Shown here: one piece after another, positions 46,808-59,791 of the stretch | Position numbering within the stretch: position 1 is the stretch's first letter | Layout of the letters: each line of letters opens with the position of its first letter | Assembly: GCA_039720395.1 (NCBI GenBank) | Contig: CM077831.1 | Location: 10,094,333 to 10,158,332, forward strand | From: Liquidambar formosana | Lineage: Eukaryota; Streptophyta; Magnoliopsida; Saxifragales; Altingiaceae | DNA length: 64,000 nt | Direction: 5' to 3' | Notes under the pieces: generated by a model | What the model saw: only the letters and a program-made list of their open reading frames with translations | Database searches by the model: none | Told to the model about the DNA's origin: nothing | Position numbers and translations under genes: made by a program

Positions 46808-48481
46808 CAAGTGGAAGATTGTTACGATTATACCCTAGAGCCAATTATAGAGATGATTGTTTAGAGATTAGGAACAATCATTTGATTTCATTTATGTATG
46901 TCACATTTATTATTGATTTAATAAAAGGGCTTATTCTATTATGTTTATATGCATCATTTATATTTACATAATATGTCCATGGAGTTAGAGTTGAGAATAT
47001 GGAATTACAAAGAGTTGTAATTTTGAGACTATAGATATATCTCTGTACTAAACTCCTAAAGCATTCCTAGTTGAAGGTTCACTATGATGGACAATAATGA
47101 ACCATAGGATTAGCACTTGTTAGGTTGACTCTATAGGAGGATAGCTGGTTTCAAGCTATTTGTGTGGAGACACTACAACCAATAGGTGGGTGCCTATTAA
47201 TAGAATAGGTACACTAAATGTGACCAAAGATATGAGATAAACTGAATGGAGTTTTAACCTGCCTGTCAATCAATTTCTCATTGTTATAGTGGTACAAGTA
47301 ATCCTTAGACCTGAGACACCATAGTTGTCTTATGCATATAGCTTTAGAAGTTTGATAACACTAAGTGCAGATCCTTATAGGGGTCTACAAGGGTGTTCAT
47401 TGGCCCTACTGCTATATGTATGAAGGCATGTGGGTGATCAACAAAGGAATCCATCACTCTCAGGAAAAAGAGAGAGAATGACTCATACAGTATTCATAAT
47501 ATAACTCATTAAATCCATAGCCATGGTAGGATGAATATGGAAAGGAGTTTCATGAGTTCATCAATGAATTGATATCTATGAATGAGTATAAAGTAATTGA
47601 CCTAGGGACTTGACAGACTTCCATGTCCTATTGGTTCAATTGGAGACATTGTGTGGATGGAAGGATGTAATTTTAACCTATAAACTATAACAGAAGGGTT
47701 TTTTGTTAGATACTTATTCACCTCATTAAGGACAATACCATGCACCATATGCTAGGTGTTATTCATGGTTAATAGAAGCCCTAATTGATATAAGTGAGTT
47801 ATAATCAATTAGGGAATTGGAAGGAGTTCCAATTAGACCCTAAATGAAAAGAGTTCCATTGTGCACACCTCGTGCTATTCCTACTACTTGATGATGTGAA
47901 CCCAATGGGTCACACACACTGATCATGCAAGAAGGGCTTCAAAGTCTATGAGAGAAAGGGTTTTAGTGAATAAAGAATAGTTCTTTATAGGCCTATTTGT
48001 ATTTGATACAAATAATAGGGGTTAATGTGTAATTAAGTGTAATTACACATAACCCTATTAGGGTTTCTTCCCGATGGCCAGCCTCCTTTAGAGGGCTACA
48101 TATATAAGTCACACTTATGTGTGACATGGCATAATGCTTGCACACTCCCAACCCTAGCCATCCAAGCTGTTAGAGGCTCTCTTCTCTTTCTCCCTCTTCT
48201 CCACCTCTAGCAACAATAAGGAAGAAGAAGGAAAAGGCTTGAAGCTCTAGCTAGGTGTGAATACCATTGGAGGCAGTACACTTGGGCTGCTCATTCATTG
48301 CTGTCCAGAGTCGAAGCTTGGAGCAAAAAGGAGAAGACATTCAAACTAGAAGTGTTCTAACCCTCTTTGTAGTTAGGGTTTGATTTTGCATTATGCATAG
48401 TTAGATTCATGGGATTAGGAATCGCAGGAAAAATTTTTATATTCCGCACTTCGATTTTTCCCTCTTGTTCGATTCCCAACA
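46808..48481 (+). repeat. Element B polypurine tract and 3' LTR
   Basis: The purine tract CAAGTGGAAGAT (46808-46819) is followed by a 1662-bp LTR that starts TGTTACG at 46820 and ends CCCAACA at 48481. Confidence 0.9.
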
Positions 48482-51400
48482 ATTTCTGATTAAAATCCCA
48501 TTTGGTATTGTTGATTTCCTATACGAATGATTTGACATAGAATACCCTTTTGAAGGGGGGTGAATTCTGTCATTTTGAAAGAGAGATCCTTAAAGGCATT
48601 GGAATAAAGTTTTTTGAAAGGGTTGACATTTAAAAAAGTTTGCCTTAAGGTTGTGAATGAAAATTATTTGAAAGGACCACAAATTTGCTTTCCTTCTCTT
48701 GGGTATCTTAGGTCAGATTGATTAACTCTAAGGTATCCTTATCTTGTAGTGGTAAAGTCAATCCTTTATGAAAGGATGGAAACGGAAATGATGTGAATCC
48801 ATTTTTCAGGAATTAATATCAAGTGCAAACCCTTTTGGGATCTAGAGAAAGCTCGAGACTTTGAAGTCAATAGAATGGGTCAAGAAAAGGATACTTTTTG
48901 AAAGCTATTGAAATGAAAGGGATGTCCTCTTTTGAAGAGTAAAGATCACCTTTTAAAGGGAGGGGTTCCTTTTGAAGGAAGAAAATATATTTGATTGAGG
49001 AAAGAACACTTTTGAAGTGTAAAGGAGTTTTGTTTAAACAAAGTGAAAGTGAAACTTTATGATTCTCGATCCATACTAGAAAGGAAATCCTACATGGAAT
49101 GATGGTTTTGGAAAATTGATTTGATGGAGACAATGTTTTTGGAAAGAGGGTGCATGCCTTTTTAATGAAAAGAATTATCCGAGTCATTCTTTTGGAATGA
49201 ACTTGTCAATTAAAAAATAAGGCGCGTGTTAATAGTTTGCTTGATGGCAAGAGGTTCTTTTTGAATTAGAAATCTTTATTTGATAAAGATGGTAATGTTG
49301 TCAAAAATGATTGGTGGGAAAAAGGTCACATGCAAGTATGGATCTTTCAGCAATGATTTGAGATGTAAAGAATCACTTTCAATTTTAAAAGACTCTTTGA
49401 AAAGGTTTTTGGAGCTTTTGGAGCTTAAAGATGGTTTAGGAGGGATTTGAATCCAATCCTAGTGTGCACTTGAATTAACTGAATAAAAATGCAATCCATT
49501 GAATCTCCTAAGGATTGAGATTTTGCTACATGACATAGGGACACGCAGGAGTTCCTGGATTCGGGGTAAGGTGATTCATTGGAATCGGGTGGGTCAATTG
49601 ATTAAATCCATTTGATGGTGATGAGCTATTATGCTATGGATGAGTTGTTAAGCATTTGATGCTGTAAACTTTTATCCATAGCATGATAGATAATCTCGAG
49701 TCTTTAGTTGAACCTTATTCACATGGGAATAGAATCGAAATATCAACATAGCATGAAATTTCAAGATGAACATATCAAAATGTCAAAAGATATATAAGCG
49801 TAATCAACTTTGGCAAGGTTTGGAATTCATGAATGCGATGTTTATTGCTTTAAAAAGTACAGGTATATGTACATAAAATGAAAGGGTCAAGTGACCAAAA
49901 AATGAAAAGTGCTCAAACATTGGGGCAAAAGGTTGCAACGACCACAACCAGGAGGGTAGCGAAAAGCCATAGCCTCTAAATAAGGCGGTAAATAAATAAA
50001 AAGAAAATGTACAAGCTAAGGGGCAAAGAGTCGCAACGACCACAACCCAGAGGGTAGCGAAAAGCCATAGCCTCTAAATAAAGAAAATGAAAAATGAGAA
50101 CAATCATTTTGAATGAATTTGTCCAAGTCCTTGTATTTGTCCATTTATCCAAGCATGGGGATATTCGATTAAGTTCAATAAGCTCTGTAGCAAAGGGGAT
50201 TATTTCATGATCATGGTCATTATGATTACCAACAAGGAAACAAGAAAAGGTTAGTATAAACAATATGCATGCATGCATGAACCTAACCTTGCCAAATTTG
50301 ATTTTGTTTAAACATCATCTCAACTTTTTGATATGCTTAAATTTCCATTTCACACATCATATATGCAAGCTCACATACAATAAAGGAAATGAAAAATGGG
50401 TGCTAGCAACCTATTGGAATGGTTTGCATGCATTGGGTGGTTTAGGGTCTCCCTGCCTTTTACCCACCATACAGGACTTTGATCCCTCCACGGCATGTGT
50501 TAGGAGGCCCATATACGTACTCGGGCAAAGGCAAGAAGGGCGACAATCACATGTTGAGGTTGCAGTTAATAATGATAAGCTTAATAGGAAATTAAACTAA
50601 AAAGCTTAAGAATAAAATTTAAAAGGCAAGCTCACCTAGTGTAGGTGATTTCACCTTAGCTTTGACCAAGTTAGGCTTGAGTGCTCCCTTCCTAGGCTTG
50701 AAAATCTCTCTTTGAGATGCTCGTTTGAAGGTTCCAAGTATGCTTGGAAGGTGGTGGAGTGAATTAGCGAAGGAAAGTGTGGTAAAAGTGAAGTTAGCAG
50801 TCAGTATACGTGAAGTTGTCAACCAAAAGACACGAAATTGATAGTCGTTCTGTAGTAAAACTGCAGCAGAATTTGTATCCCTTTTATGCTACCCAAATGC
50901 AATTTGGGTGGTTCAACCCTTGGAATTTCCTTCAAGAACAGCCCCTAAATATGTGTGAAAGGGTTTTTGAGAGGATGTATGGTAGGTTTCTCCTTGTGGT
51001 GGATGGAATTGGATTGGTGTTTAGGATGGTTTTCTTTGGATGGAATGGTTTGTGTAGGGGTTGGGAGTTTTTGGTGTAAAGATGAGATGGGTTAAGGCTT
51101 CCTAATTGAGTGTGGGAGAGATGGAATTGGGTTAGGGATTAGGGGATTTGAGGATTGGCTTGGTTAAGATCTCTTTAATGGATAAAATGTGGGCTATTTA
51201 TAGGAAAACATGGACTTTTAGGGGTAAAATGGTCATTTGGAGGGGCATTTTGGTCACATGGGACGTAGAGGGCATTTGAGCTTTGTTTGATGAAGGAATT
51301 ACCTCGTTTGATGAGGGCAAGGTGGTCAAAAGGTGGCAAAAGGGCAAACTACCTATCTATGCTGGCATGGCAGGCGTGGCCCATGCTGGCCTGGCCAGCG

Positions 51401-52006
51401 TGGTAGGCAGTCCCATCTGTGCAGTTGGATTGCGACCGCAGGCTGCCACAGGCTGCTGCAGAGCCGAAAGCAAGATCTCCCCATGCTGGTTTGGCCAGCG
51501 TGGGCACACTTATCCCACATTTGTGATGATTTCTCATCATCACACATGGGAACTTGTGTTTTTGGGTAGTGTGCCCTTCTAGAAGGTGTGGGGCTGTTGA
51601 GGTGGGCCTAAGGTGGTGGTCCACCCTACTGTGGGGCCGTATGATCGTGCGGTCGTGTTTGATCGACGATCGGGTGAAATCCGACCGTTGATCTTGAATG
51701 GGGATTGAAACTTTGGGTCCCTAAACTTGGTGTGGGACTAGAGAGTGGAGTGTGCACTCTCTAGGGTGGGATTGAATGGCCCAGATGCGAGCATGATGCT
51801 CCTAGGGCTCTATAATTAGGGTTTTGTTGACCGTGAGCCGAACGAGGCCTGATTTCCGATCCAATGGTCCTGTATTGATCTTGATGGGGTTGAATTGAAG
51901 ATCCAACGGTTGATTTGACCATTGGATGAGAAATTGTGAGAAATTGAACCACCTAAAGTTGCATCAGGGGTTCGGTTTTGGGTGATTTAGGGATTGGAGA
52001 GCTCGT
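48482..52006 (-). mobile_element. Gypsy-type LTR A, second segment
   Basis: This continues the LTR interrupted at 32762 and matches element C in reverse (about 38410 down to about 33690), with insertions and deletions. The minus strand has a TATA box, CCTATAAATAGCCC, at about 51204-51191, which sets the orientation. At 52007 it is cut by element D, so its remaining end lies beyond the window. No gene is present; the ORFs here are not conserved between A and C. Confidence 0.65.
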
Positions 52007-53679
52007 TGTTAGTTGTATGCCCTATAGCCAATCATAGAGATGATGCTTTAGGGATAAAGAACAATCATAGGATTTCATTTATTGTATGTCACATTTATTA
52101 TTAACTAATAAAGAGCTTTATTCTATCATGTTTATTCTATTCTTTATATTTGCATGATATGTCCATGGAGTTAAAGTTGAGAATATCAAATCACTGAGAG
52201 TTGTGATTATCAGACTGTATATATCTCTGTAATTAACTCCTAAATCATTCGTAGTTGAAGGTTCACTATAATGGACAATAATGAACCATAGGACTAGCAC
52301 ATGTTAGGTTTGCTCTATAGGAGGATAGCTAGTCTCAAGCTATTTGTGTAGAAGACACTAAAACCAACATGTGGGTGCTTGTTTAATATAAACAGGTATG
52401 CTGAATGTGACCAAAGTATTTTGAAATAAACTGAATGGAGTTTTACTTGCCTGTTAATCAGTTTCTCATAGTTTCAGTGGTATAAGTAATCCTTAGACTT
52501 GACACACCATGGTTGTCTTATGCATGGAGCCTTAGGAGTTTGATAGCACTGACTGTATATTCTAATGGGGTCTACAATGGTGTTCATTGGCCCTATTGCT
52601 TTATGTATGAAGGCATATGAGTAATCAATAAGGAATCTATCACTTCCAGTAAAAGGGAGAGAATATCTCACATACCATTTACTAATATAACTCATGAAAT
52701 CCATGGCCATGGTAAGATGACTATGGAAAGGAGTTTTCATAGTGCATCAATGAGTTGATATTTGTAAATGATTATAAAAGCATTGAACTAGGGAATTGAT
52801 AGACTTCCATGTCCTATTAATTCAATCAGAGATATTGTGTGTGATAGAAGGATGTAATTGTAACCTTAACTGTAACTGAAGGGTTCTTTGTATGATTTTA
52901 TTTTACCTCATTTAGGACCACACCATGAGCCATGCTAGGTGTTACTCATGGTTAGTAGAAGCCCTAATTGATATAAGTGAGTTATAATCAATTAGGGAAT
53001 TGGAAGGTGTTCCAATTAGACCCTTAATGGAAAGTGTTCCATTAGGCACTCTTTGTACCATTTCCTACTACTAAATGTTGTGAACCCAATGGGTCATACA
53101 GCAATAAGTGAAGAGGGACTTTAAATTGTGAGAGAAAAGGCATTAGTGCATTGAGAAAAGTTCGTAAGGGCCATACTTGCATTTGATGTAGCTAGGAGGG
53201 TTAAAGTGTAATTTGGAAAAGTTGCAAATCCCACTTAGAGTGGGATTCCCCTAGGGCCGGCCCTTATGGTGTGTGTATAAATAGCACACTAGCAAGTGCT
53301 ATTCACACACTACAATCACTCCACTCTCTCTTTAGCCCAAATTTGAGTAGGCCTCTCTCTCTCTCTTCTTCTTCTTCTTCTCCATTCTAGCAAACCCTAA
53401 GGAGAACTAGAAGACCAACTTGAAGACTTTCACTTGGTGCGGATACTGTGGAGGCAGGACATTTGTGCTGCTAGATTTTTGTTCGTTTGAAGATCAATCA
53501 ATCGTCTTAAGGACCTACTGTAAGTTCTAAACCCTCTCTTTGTAATTAGGGTTTTATTGTTTTGTATTATATCACAATCAGATTCATGGTTTCAAGGAAT
53601 TGAATGAAAATTTTTGTTATTTACTTTCTTCCGCATTCTTGTTTTCTATGTTTCAATTCCTAGCAGTGGTATCAGAGCC

Positions 53680-56600
53680 ATGATTGTGATTAATACAAAC
53701 AGCATATGGGCTGTAAATTATGGTAAAATTAATTGGATTAATTTACTAGAACTAGGTTTTAGTAAACTAGGGTTTTATAAAACTGTTATGAACAGTTTTC
53801 ATGGTAGCCATGAAAAACCGTCATCTTGTTTTGCCTGCCAAAATCTGAGTTCTTCTCCAAATTTTTCAAGCCATATATGGTTAGAAAGCTCTTCGAATCA
53901 GCTTTGAAACCCTAACAAACGGTTCATCTATCCGAGTTCTATAGAGAAAGTTATGAATTTTTTACTACAAACTGTCTGGAAAGACAGTTTTACGCGGAAT
54001 GGAACTCTAGGTTGATTTATGCCTGTTTTTGTTTAAAATTTTATTTATATTAATCATATGATGATTATATATAATTATATATACTGTATATATATTTACT
54101 ATATGTATTTGATACAATAAAAATCGAATTTAAAAGAAAATCAAGCTTCAAGTTCTTTAAAGAGGCCAAACTTGGGTTCTTGATAAACCCAGGGTTAGTT
54201 TACTGTTTTTTATTCAATCTCTCCCATCTAAAATCATTATGAATGATTATAGATATGATATATATATTGTATATATGTTTATCTTTGATGTTGGTATGAG
54301 TTTTGAATTAAAAACAATCAAAAAGTTTGAGTTTTAAAATTTTCCAGCAAAACAGTTTTTGCAGAAAACGATATAGCCATGAAGATTGGCTTGTATCTTG
54401 AGCATGGAGGCACGGCTGGTGGTGAGACCACCACCATAAGGGTCGTCCCTTACCTGGGGATTGATTCCAAGAGTTTTGGCAGCCATGGGATGGCAGCCTT
54501 TAGGGTTTTAGAACCCAAACCTATCCATTAATGTTTTCTGCAGAAAATTGGATGAATCTTGAAGAACGATTTGTAGCTGCTGTTTGGATGTGTTTCAATG
54601 GTTGAAACTTCTTCATTGGTGTTCGAAATTGATGTGGGGACATCACTTATTGGCAGCCATTGCTTGGACACCCATGTATTGAGCGTGGCAGCCATGAAAA
54701 GTCATGGCAGCCCCCTCCTTCATCAGCGGCAGCAGCAGTAGAGGCTTTATACCTCTGCCAAACATGGCCTAGGGCTTTTAGAGATGCACCATCACCACCA
54801 TTAGGATCGCCACTCACCTAGGGACAAATCCCAAGTGGTGTAGCAGCCATAAGATGGCAGCCTCTAGGGTTTTGAACCCTCTTCTCTCCACTATCATTTT
54901 TCTATAGATTTTGGATTATTGATATGGTCTGACTTGCAGAGGCTGTTTGGGAGTGATTTGATCATTGATTCCTCATCTTTGGGGGTCGAAATACATGTAG
55001 GAAGATGACTTGAGGGCTGCCATAGCTTGAGCAGCTATGCTTTGAACGTGGCAGCCATGAAAGCTATAAAACCTCCATTATTCTCCAGCAACAGCAGCAA
55101 GGGTTTGATGAAACCCTTGCAAATCACAACCTAGGGCTTGGAGCCCTTCATCATCATCACCATGGGACTGGACTAGGGTAGTGGGAGGTCACCAAGGGCC
55201 ATGGGCAATCAGCCGTGGCCTGTGGTTGAGTGTGGAGGCTATTGAAGGAGGCTAGGGTTTCGGGTAAGCATGAAACCCTAACCCTAGCTTATAAAATTTG
55301 ATTTTCCCCAATTAAATTAATTCCAAAATTAATTATTTAATTAATAGTGATTAATTTTATAATGTTTTAAATTGTTTAAAACAATTTTGGAATAAATTTA
55401 TTTTTTGGAATTTTTTATTTAAATAAAATTGTTTAATTTATTTAAGTTAATTCCTAATACAATAGTATTAGATACTATTTAGTATTATTTAATTGTTTTA
55501 ATTATTCTAATTATTTTGATTGATATGATTGATCAAAATTAAATTTTTTAAAGTGTTAAAACATATTAGGATATATTAAAATAATTTTGAGAAATTAAAT
55601 GATTAAAAGGAGTTTTAATTCATTAAATAGTTTCTAAATTAGAGTTAATGTAATTCTAATTTTAGAAATTGATAAAATTGATTATTTTCATTATTTTAAT
55701 TCTGGAAATTATTATTTTATATTCCCTAATGAGATTAGGAGGCATTAATGAGATTAATGGAGTCCAATTAATAGAGTTACCATAATGCCCATTTGTTTTT
55801 TTGCTTATAGTACTTTTATTGTATAATTGTTAATGGATAATGATTATGGACTAAGACCTAATAAACCAATTGTGATTGGCCGTCTTATGATTATGGAATG
55901 TATTATTTTTCAAATGGTTGTAATTTAATTATTGGTGATGTAAATTTTTTATTAGGGCTTGCATGCCACTTTCTCCTTCTCTCTCTATCATTCTCTTATG
56001 TACCCCACATTCCCCTTATGTATCCCCTTCTTCAAGTTATATAAATGTTATGTAATCAAGAGTGCACTAAGGAGCATGGTGGATCCCAATGGAGCATGGT
56101 GGAGCCCAACAAGAAGTTGTTGGACATTGAAGGACTTGAAGAGCTTAAAGAAGAAATTCAAGCTAGCATGCATAGCTTTAATTTATTGTTTTACGATCAC
56201 CTATACCTTCCTGTACTCATGGGATTCAATTTATTGGCTTAAATTGAATCACCTTAAAGTCCATAACCATCATAGTGGGAGCTTTTAATTTATGAGATAA
56301 TTATAGTAGCTACAATATCATAGATTGATATATGTCACCTATTCACTTAGGGACTAATATCAATGTATGGTACTTTATGTATATGTTGATATATTATTGC
56401 ATGAGATTTATGTTTATAATAGCATGAGATGTATGATTATAATAACATGATTTGTATGTTTACGCTTTGATGTATGAGATGTATATTATATGTTGAGGAG
56501 ACCTTGAAACCCCTCTTGTTTCATATATTAAGTTGTGAATGGAGAGAACATTAGGGAATGCTCTCTTCATAGCCTTCCACCATTATAGGCTCCACTAGGT
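53680..56600 (+). other. Element D leader, non-coding
   Basis: The first part differs from the B leader. A unit of about 365 bp is tandemly repeated from about 54390 to 55150: two clear copies and part of a third. Each has a GGCAGCCATG-rich stretch, CAAGAGTTTTGGCAGCC-like sequence and TTTAGGGTTTT. The region 55950-56300 resembles B 42760-43100. No protein gene is supported. Confidence 0.6.
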
Positions 56601-56607
56601 TTCTTGG

Positions 56608-56922
56608 TGTGGGTGCTTGGCTGCAGATATATAGGAAGTGTCCACATTGGGGATTTTACTTGATACTACTATATATATGATATCATGGGGGTATAAGTGG
56701 CATATTCCAAAATTCTATTATGTGAGGAGTGTGTTATGATGACCAAACCTGTGTGAATGGTGGGATTGACTTAACTAGAGATTATATTCCAAAATGCTAT
56801 TATGTGAGGTTTATGTTTCTCTAGAGGCTAAATTGATTGGAACTTGCTTATAGAAGCATTAGACAAAGAGTTGTCTACCCATTGGAAGTTAGTGGCCAAA
56901 ATTCTATTATGTGAGGTCGCTA
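56608..56922 (+). promoter_or_regulatory. Cluster of four stem-loops in the element D leader
   Basis: Again there are four hairpins with 17-nt loops. Hairpin 0: stems 56608-56618 and 56636-56646, 11 pairs including three G-U. Hairpin 1: loop 56709-56725, nine pairs with wobbles. Hairpin 2: loop 56791-56807, outer stem CTAGAGA with TCTCTAG. Hairpin 3: loop 56898-56914, stem TAGTGGCC with GGTCGCTA. Loops 1 and 3 read AAAATTCTATTATGTGA and loop 2 differs by one base. All three share the same five changes relative to B and F. Confidence 0.7.
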
Positions 56923-57084
56923 GCTTTCAATAGGACCCCAATCCCTACTAGGAATCCATTGATTCCCAAATTCCATTAGAGGGTGTATGGGATTTGATAA
57001 AATAGTGGGAGGTACCATATGATTAAAGACCCAATCATTATGGATAAAAATGAAATCTTATGTTCTGTTTAATTAAAGTTGTTA

Positions 57085-59390
57085 ATGTAGATTACCTTAT
57101 TACTCACCTCAAAACCCCTATTTCCTACAATATAGGATATTGATAATTTGACTGAACCTAATTTCTTTGATTGGCGTAGGAAATTGAGAATTGTTCTCAA
57201 TTCCAAAAAGATTGTTTATATGATAGTAAGCCTTTTATTAAAGGTCCTCCATAAAATATCCTAAGAAGAAAAAGACACTTTCCACAATTGGCATCTTATT
57301 GTCATACTATATGATAGTGTTAATGACTAATAAGCTTCAGAAGCAGAGTTAGTCAATGCAAAGTACCTCTGATGTCCCTTGTCACATACAAAGGTTGGGT
57401 AGTGAGGAAAGTAATACTATAAAGTATAGTGTTCAAAAGGACCTCTTCTATATTAGGATACAACAAAGGTTGTTCATTAATAATCATTCTTTTGAAGATG
57501 ATTAATCACATAGAATAGCTTAGGAAGCTAAATGTGAAATGGAAGCATAGAGGGAAGCAAGTCTTGAAAAGTCAAAGACAAAGAAATATAATTCTTTTGT
57601 AGCAAACATAAGGTATTGTAAAAGGAACTTGATAAAGTATCAGTTTTCCTAGAAGAACAAAACTTTTGAAGTCTTGGTTCATGCTCTAACTAACTTGTTG
57701 GCTAGTTCTGCTTCTTGGTTTTTGGATTATGGTATAATCTAAAAGAAAGCAGAAAGTTAAGTAGATAATAAGTTACCTTTAAAAATTTTAATAGAGCAAG
57801 AGTTGCTAGATTAATTTGGGAACTTACTTCTTAACTAGGTCATTTAAGACATTCTAGAAATTTGATTTCTGAATTTAAATGACAAATTAGAGTGAATGCA
57901 ACGTATTCTAAGAATACAAGAGATGTAGAGACTCTCATTTAAATGTAGCAAATGTAACTTGGTTATGAGATGACCAAGCTTATCATTTACTTGATGAAGT
58001 GAAAGAGTTACATTTATACTTTAACTAATACATTAAGATGCATATAGTCATGTAGAGCAAGCATTCAATTACAGTAAACTCCTCTTAGAATACTATTGCT
58101 CAATGGTGAATCTAAGAGAAAGAATCAAACTATATTATGATATGGTTTGATTCATGATGAGTTTTACTAACTTAAATGTATCCATTTTGGATATACCTTA
58201 AAATTGCTAAATATTGATAAATTAGGGTTTATTCCAGTTTTTCCAAAAATATTATATTAGATATAATATGGGAAGAAACCCAACTTAAAGAAGTTAAGGT
58301 TTGGGATTGTGCTACGTATGTCTAGAGACATTAGGTAGACAATCTGGAAATCAGGTCAAGTAATTATTGAATTGTGGTATATTCCAAAAGTAGTTGGGAT
58401 AGAATTTCTATTATTCTAATGAAAAAAAAGTTGTCAATTAGTATACTTGCTTAATTTTCTTGAGAAAGAGTTCATTCAAGAAAGATGCAAAAGTAGATTG
58501 ATAGAATTCACAGAATTTTCTGTAAAGCCACAAACCAACAAAGATCCAACCCTTGTCCCTGTTGAGGCAAAACCTTTAATTACACCACAACCTTTTCATA
58601 GATCAAATTTGATATTTCTTTAACATAAGAGAGATATTGTATCTTTGTTAATATGTGATAGAATAGTTCTATGGTGATAAAGATCACCAAAATAATCCTA
58701 TTGATTAAGATTAGGCGATGTTTGACATAAACTCGAGAAATGACTAAGAGTCATTGAATCCAATATGGTTAGGTAGAGACCTAGATGGCTAGGCTATTTG
58801 AGAATGTTTCAACATAGGCAAAAATTTGTCTATAAAAGAAACTTATTTGATAATAGTTATGCTAAAAACCATTTGGATCTTGTAATCTATAAACACACAT
58901 TTTGAATATAAGATATGTCAAAAGGATATAAAGATATTATATCCAATGGTGAAAAACCATAGAGGTGTGTAATTTATAGAAGTCCATTAATGGACTACAA
59001 GATTCTCGTAATTAGAACATCTATAAAGTTGAAGTAATCAAATTGTTTGATTTTTCTCATTGAATAGATGGACCAATAGTGTATAAAAGGTTAGTGGGAG
59101 TCGATCATTTTTCTTTATCCTATTAAAAAGATGACATCCTAATCATTATGAATGATATATGAATGTTATCTAAAGTGAAGTTTTAGTTTTTGAGAAAAAC
59201 TTCTTCATGAAAGATTTGGTAGAAGCATCCAACAAGATCTATAGAGATAGATCATGTAGACTGCTAAGTATCTCTAAATTATTAAACATAGTTGAAATGT
59301 TAAAAGAGTCCATCATAGAGAATTCTAAGAGAAGTCTGATTTACTTCAGACATAGAATTCATTATTCAAGGACATTTGCTCTAGGATAAC
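57085..59390 (+). pseudogene. Element D gag and pol remnants
   Basis: Gag similarity (FDW-RKLRIVLNSKK) begins near 57090. The integrase and reverse-transcriptase remnants from 57957 match H and B. The best piece is 59207-59389, which reads MKDLVEASNKIYRDRSCRLL. This is the Copia reverse-transcriptase stretch that normally reads MKDLGEASYILGIKIYRDRS, with four residues deleted. All frames are broken elsewhere. Confidence 0.75.
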
Positions 59391-59791
59391 ATAAGTAAGG
59401 TTCTTAAAATGTTAAGAAGCCTTATTTTACACTATGTACTGAACCTGATATCTATTATTTTGTAATTGTTACAATTAGGTATCAGTCAATCCCAATTTGG
59501 AATACTGGATTGTATATGGAAATTTTAACTCATAGTAGATGGGTATATGAATTTGGATATAATCCATATGGGGTACATTTTATATTCACCTTAGTTGGTG
59601 AAATACTTAATGGAAGAACTGTATGTAGGATACAGAGGATTCCATTATTGAGGGTGAATTACTTGTCGCATTTGTAAATGTCTAGGAGATTGTTTGGATC
59701 TATAAGAACTTAGAGTTGTTCCTTCCATTGAGTTGCCCATACCTTGTTTTGTGACAACAATGGGCCTAGAGCTCAAGCATAGGAAACTCGG

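Larger units (their letters stand above)
32763..48481 (+). mobile_element. Copia element B (same family as F, D and H)
   Basis: The 5' LTR is 32763-32847 plus 38857-40430, split by element C. The internal part is 40431-46819 and the 3' LTR is 46820-48481. Flanks GTTTC (32758-32762) and ATTTC (48482-48486) are a target duplication with one change. LTRs start TGTTA and end CCCAACA. About 4% of the compared first 330 bp differ between LTRs, so B is clearly older than F. Gag and pol are decayed and pol is internally deleted. Confidence 0.9.
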
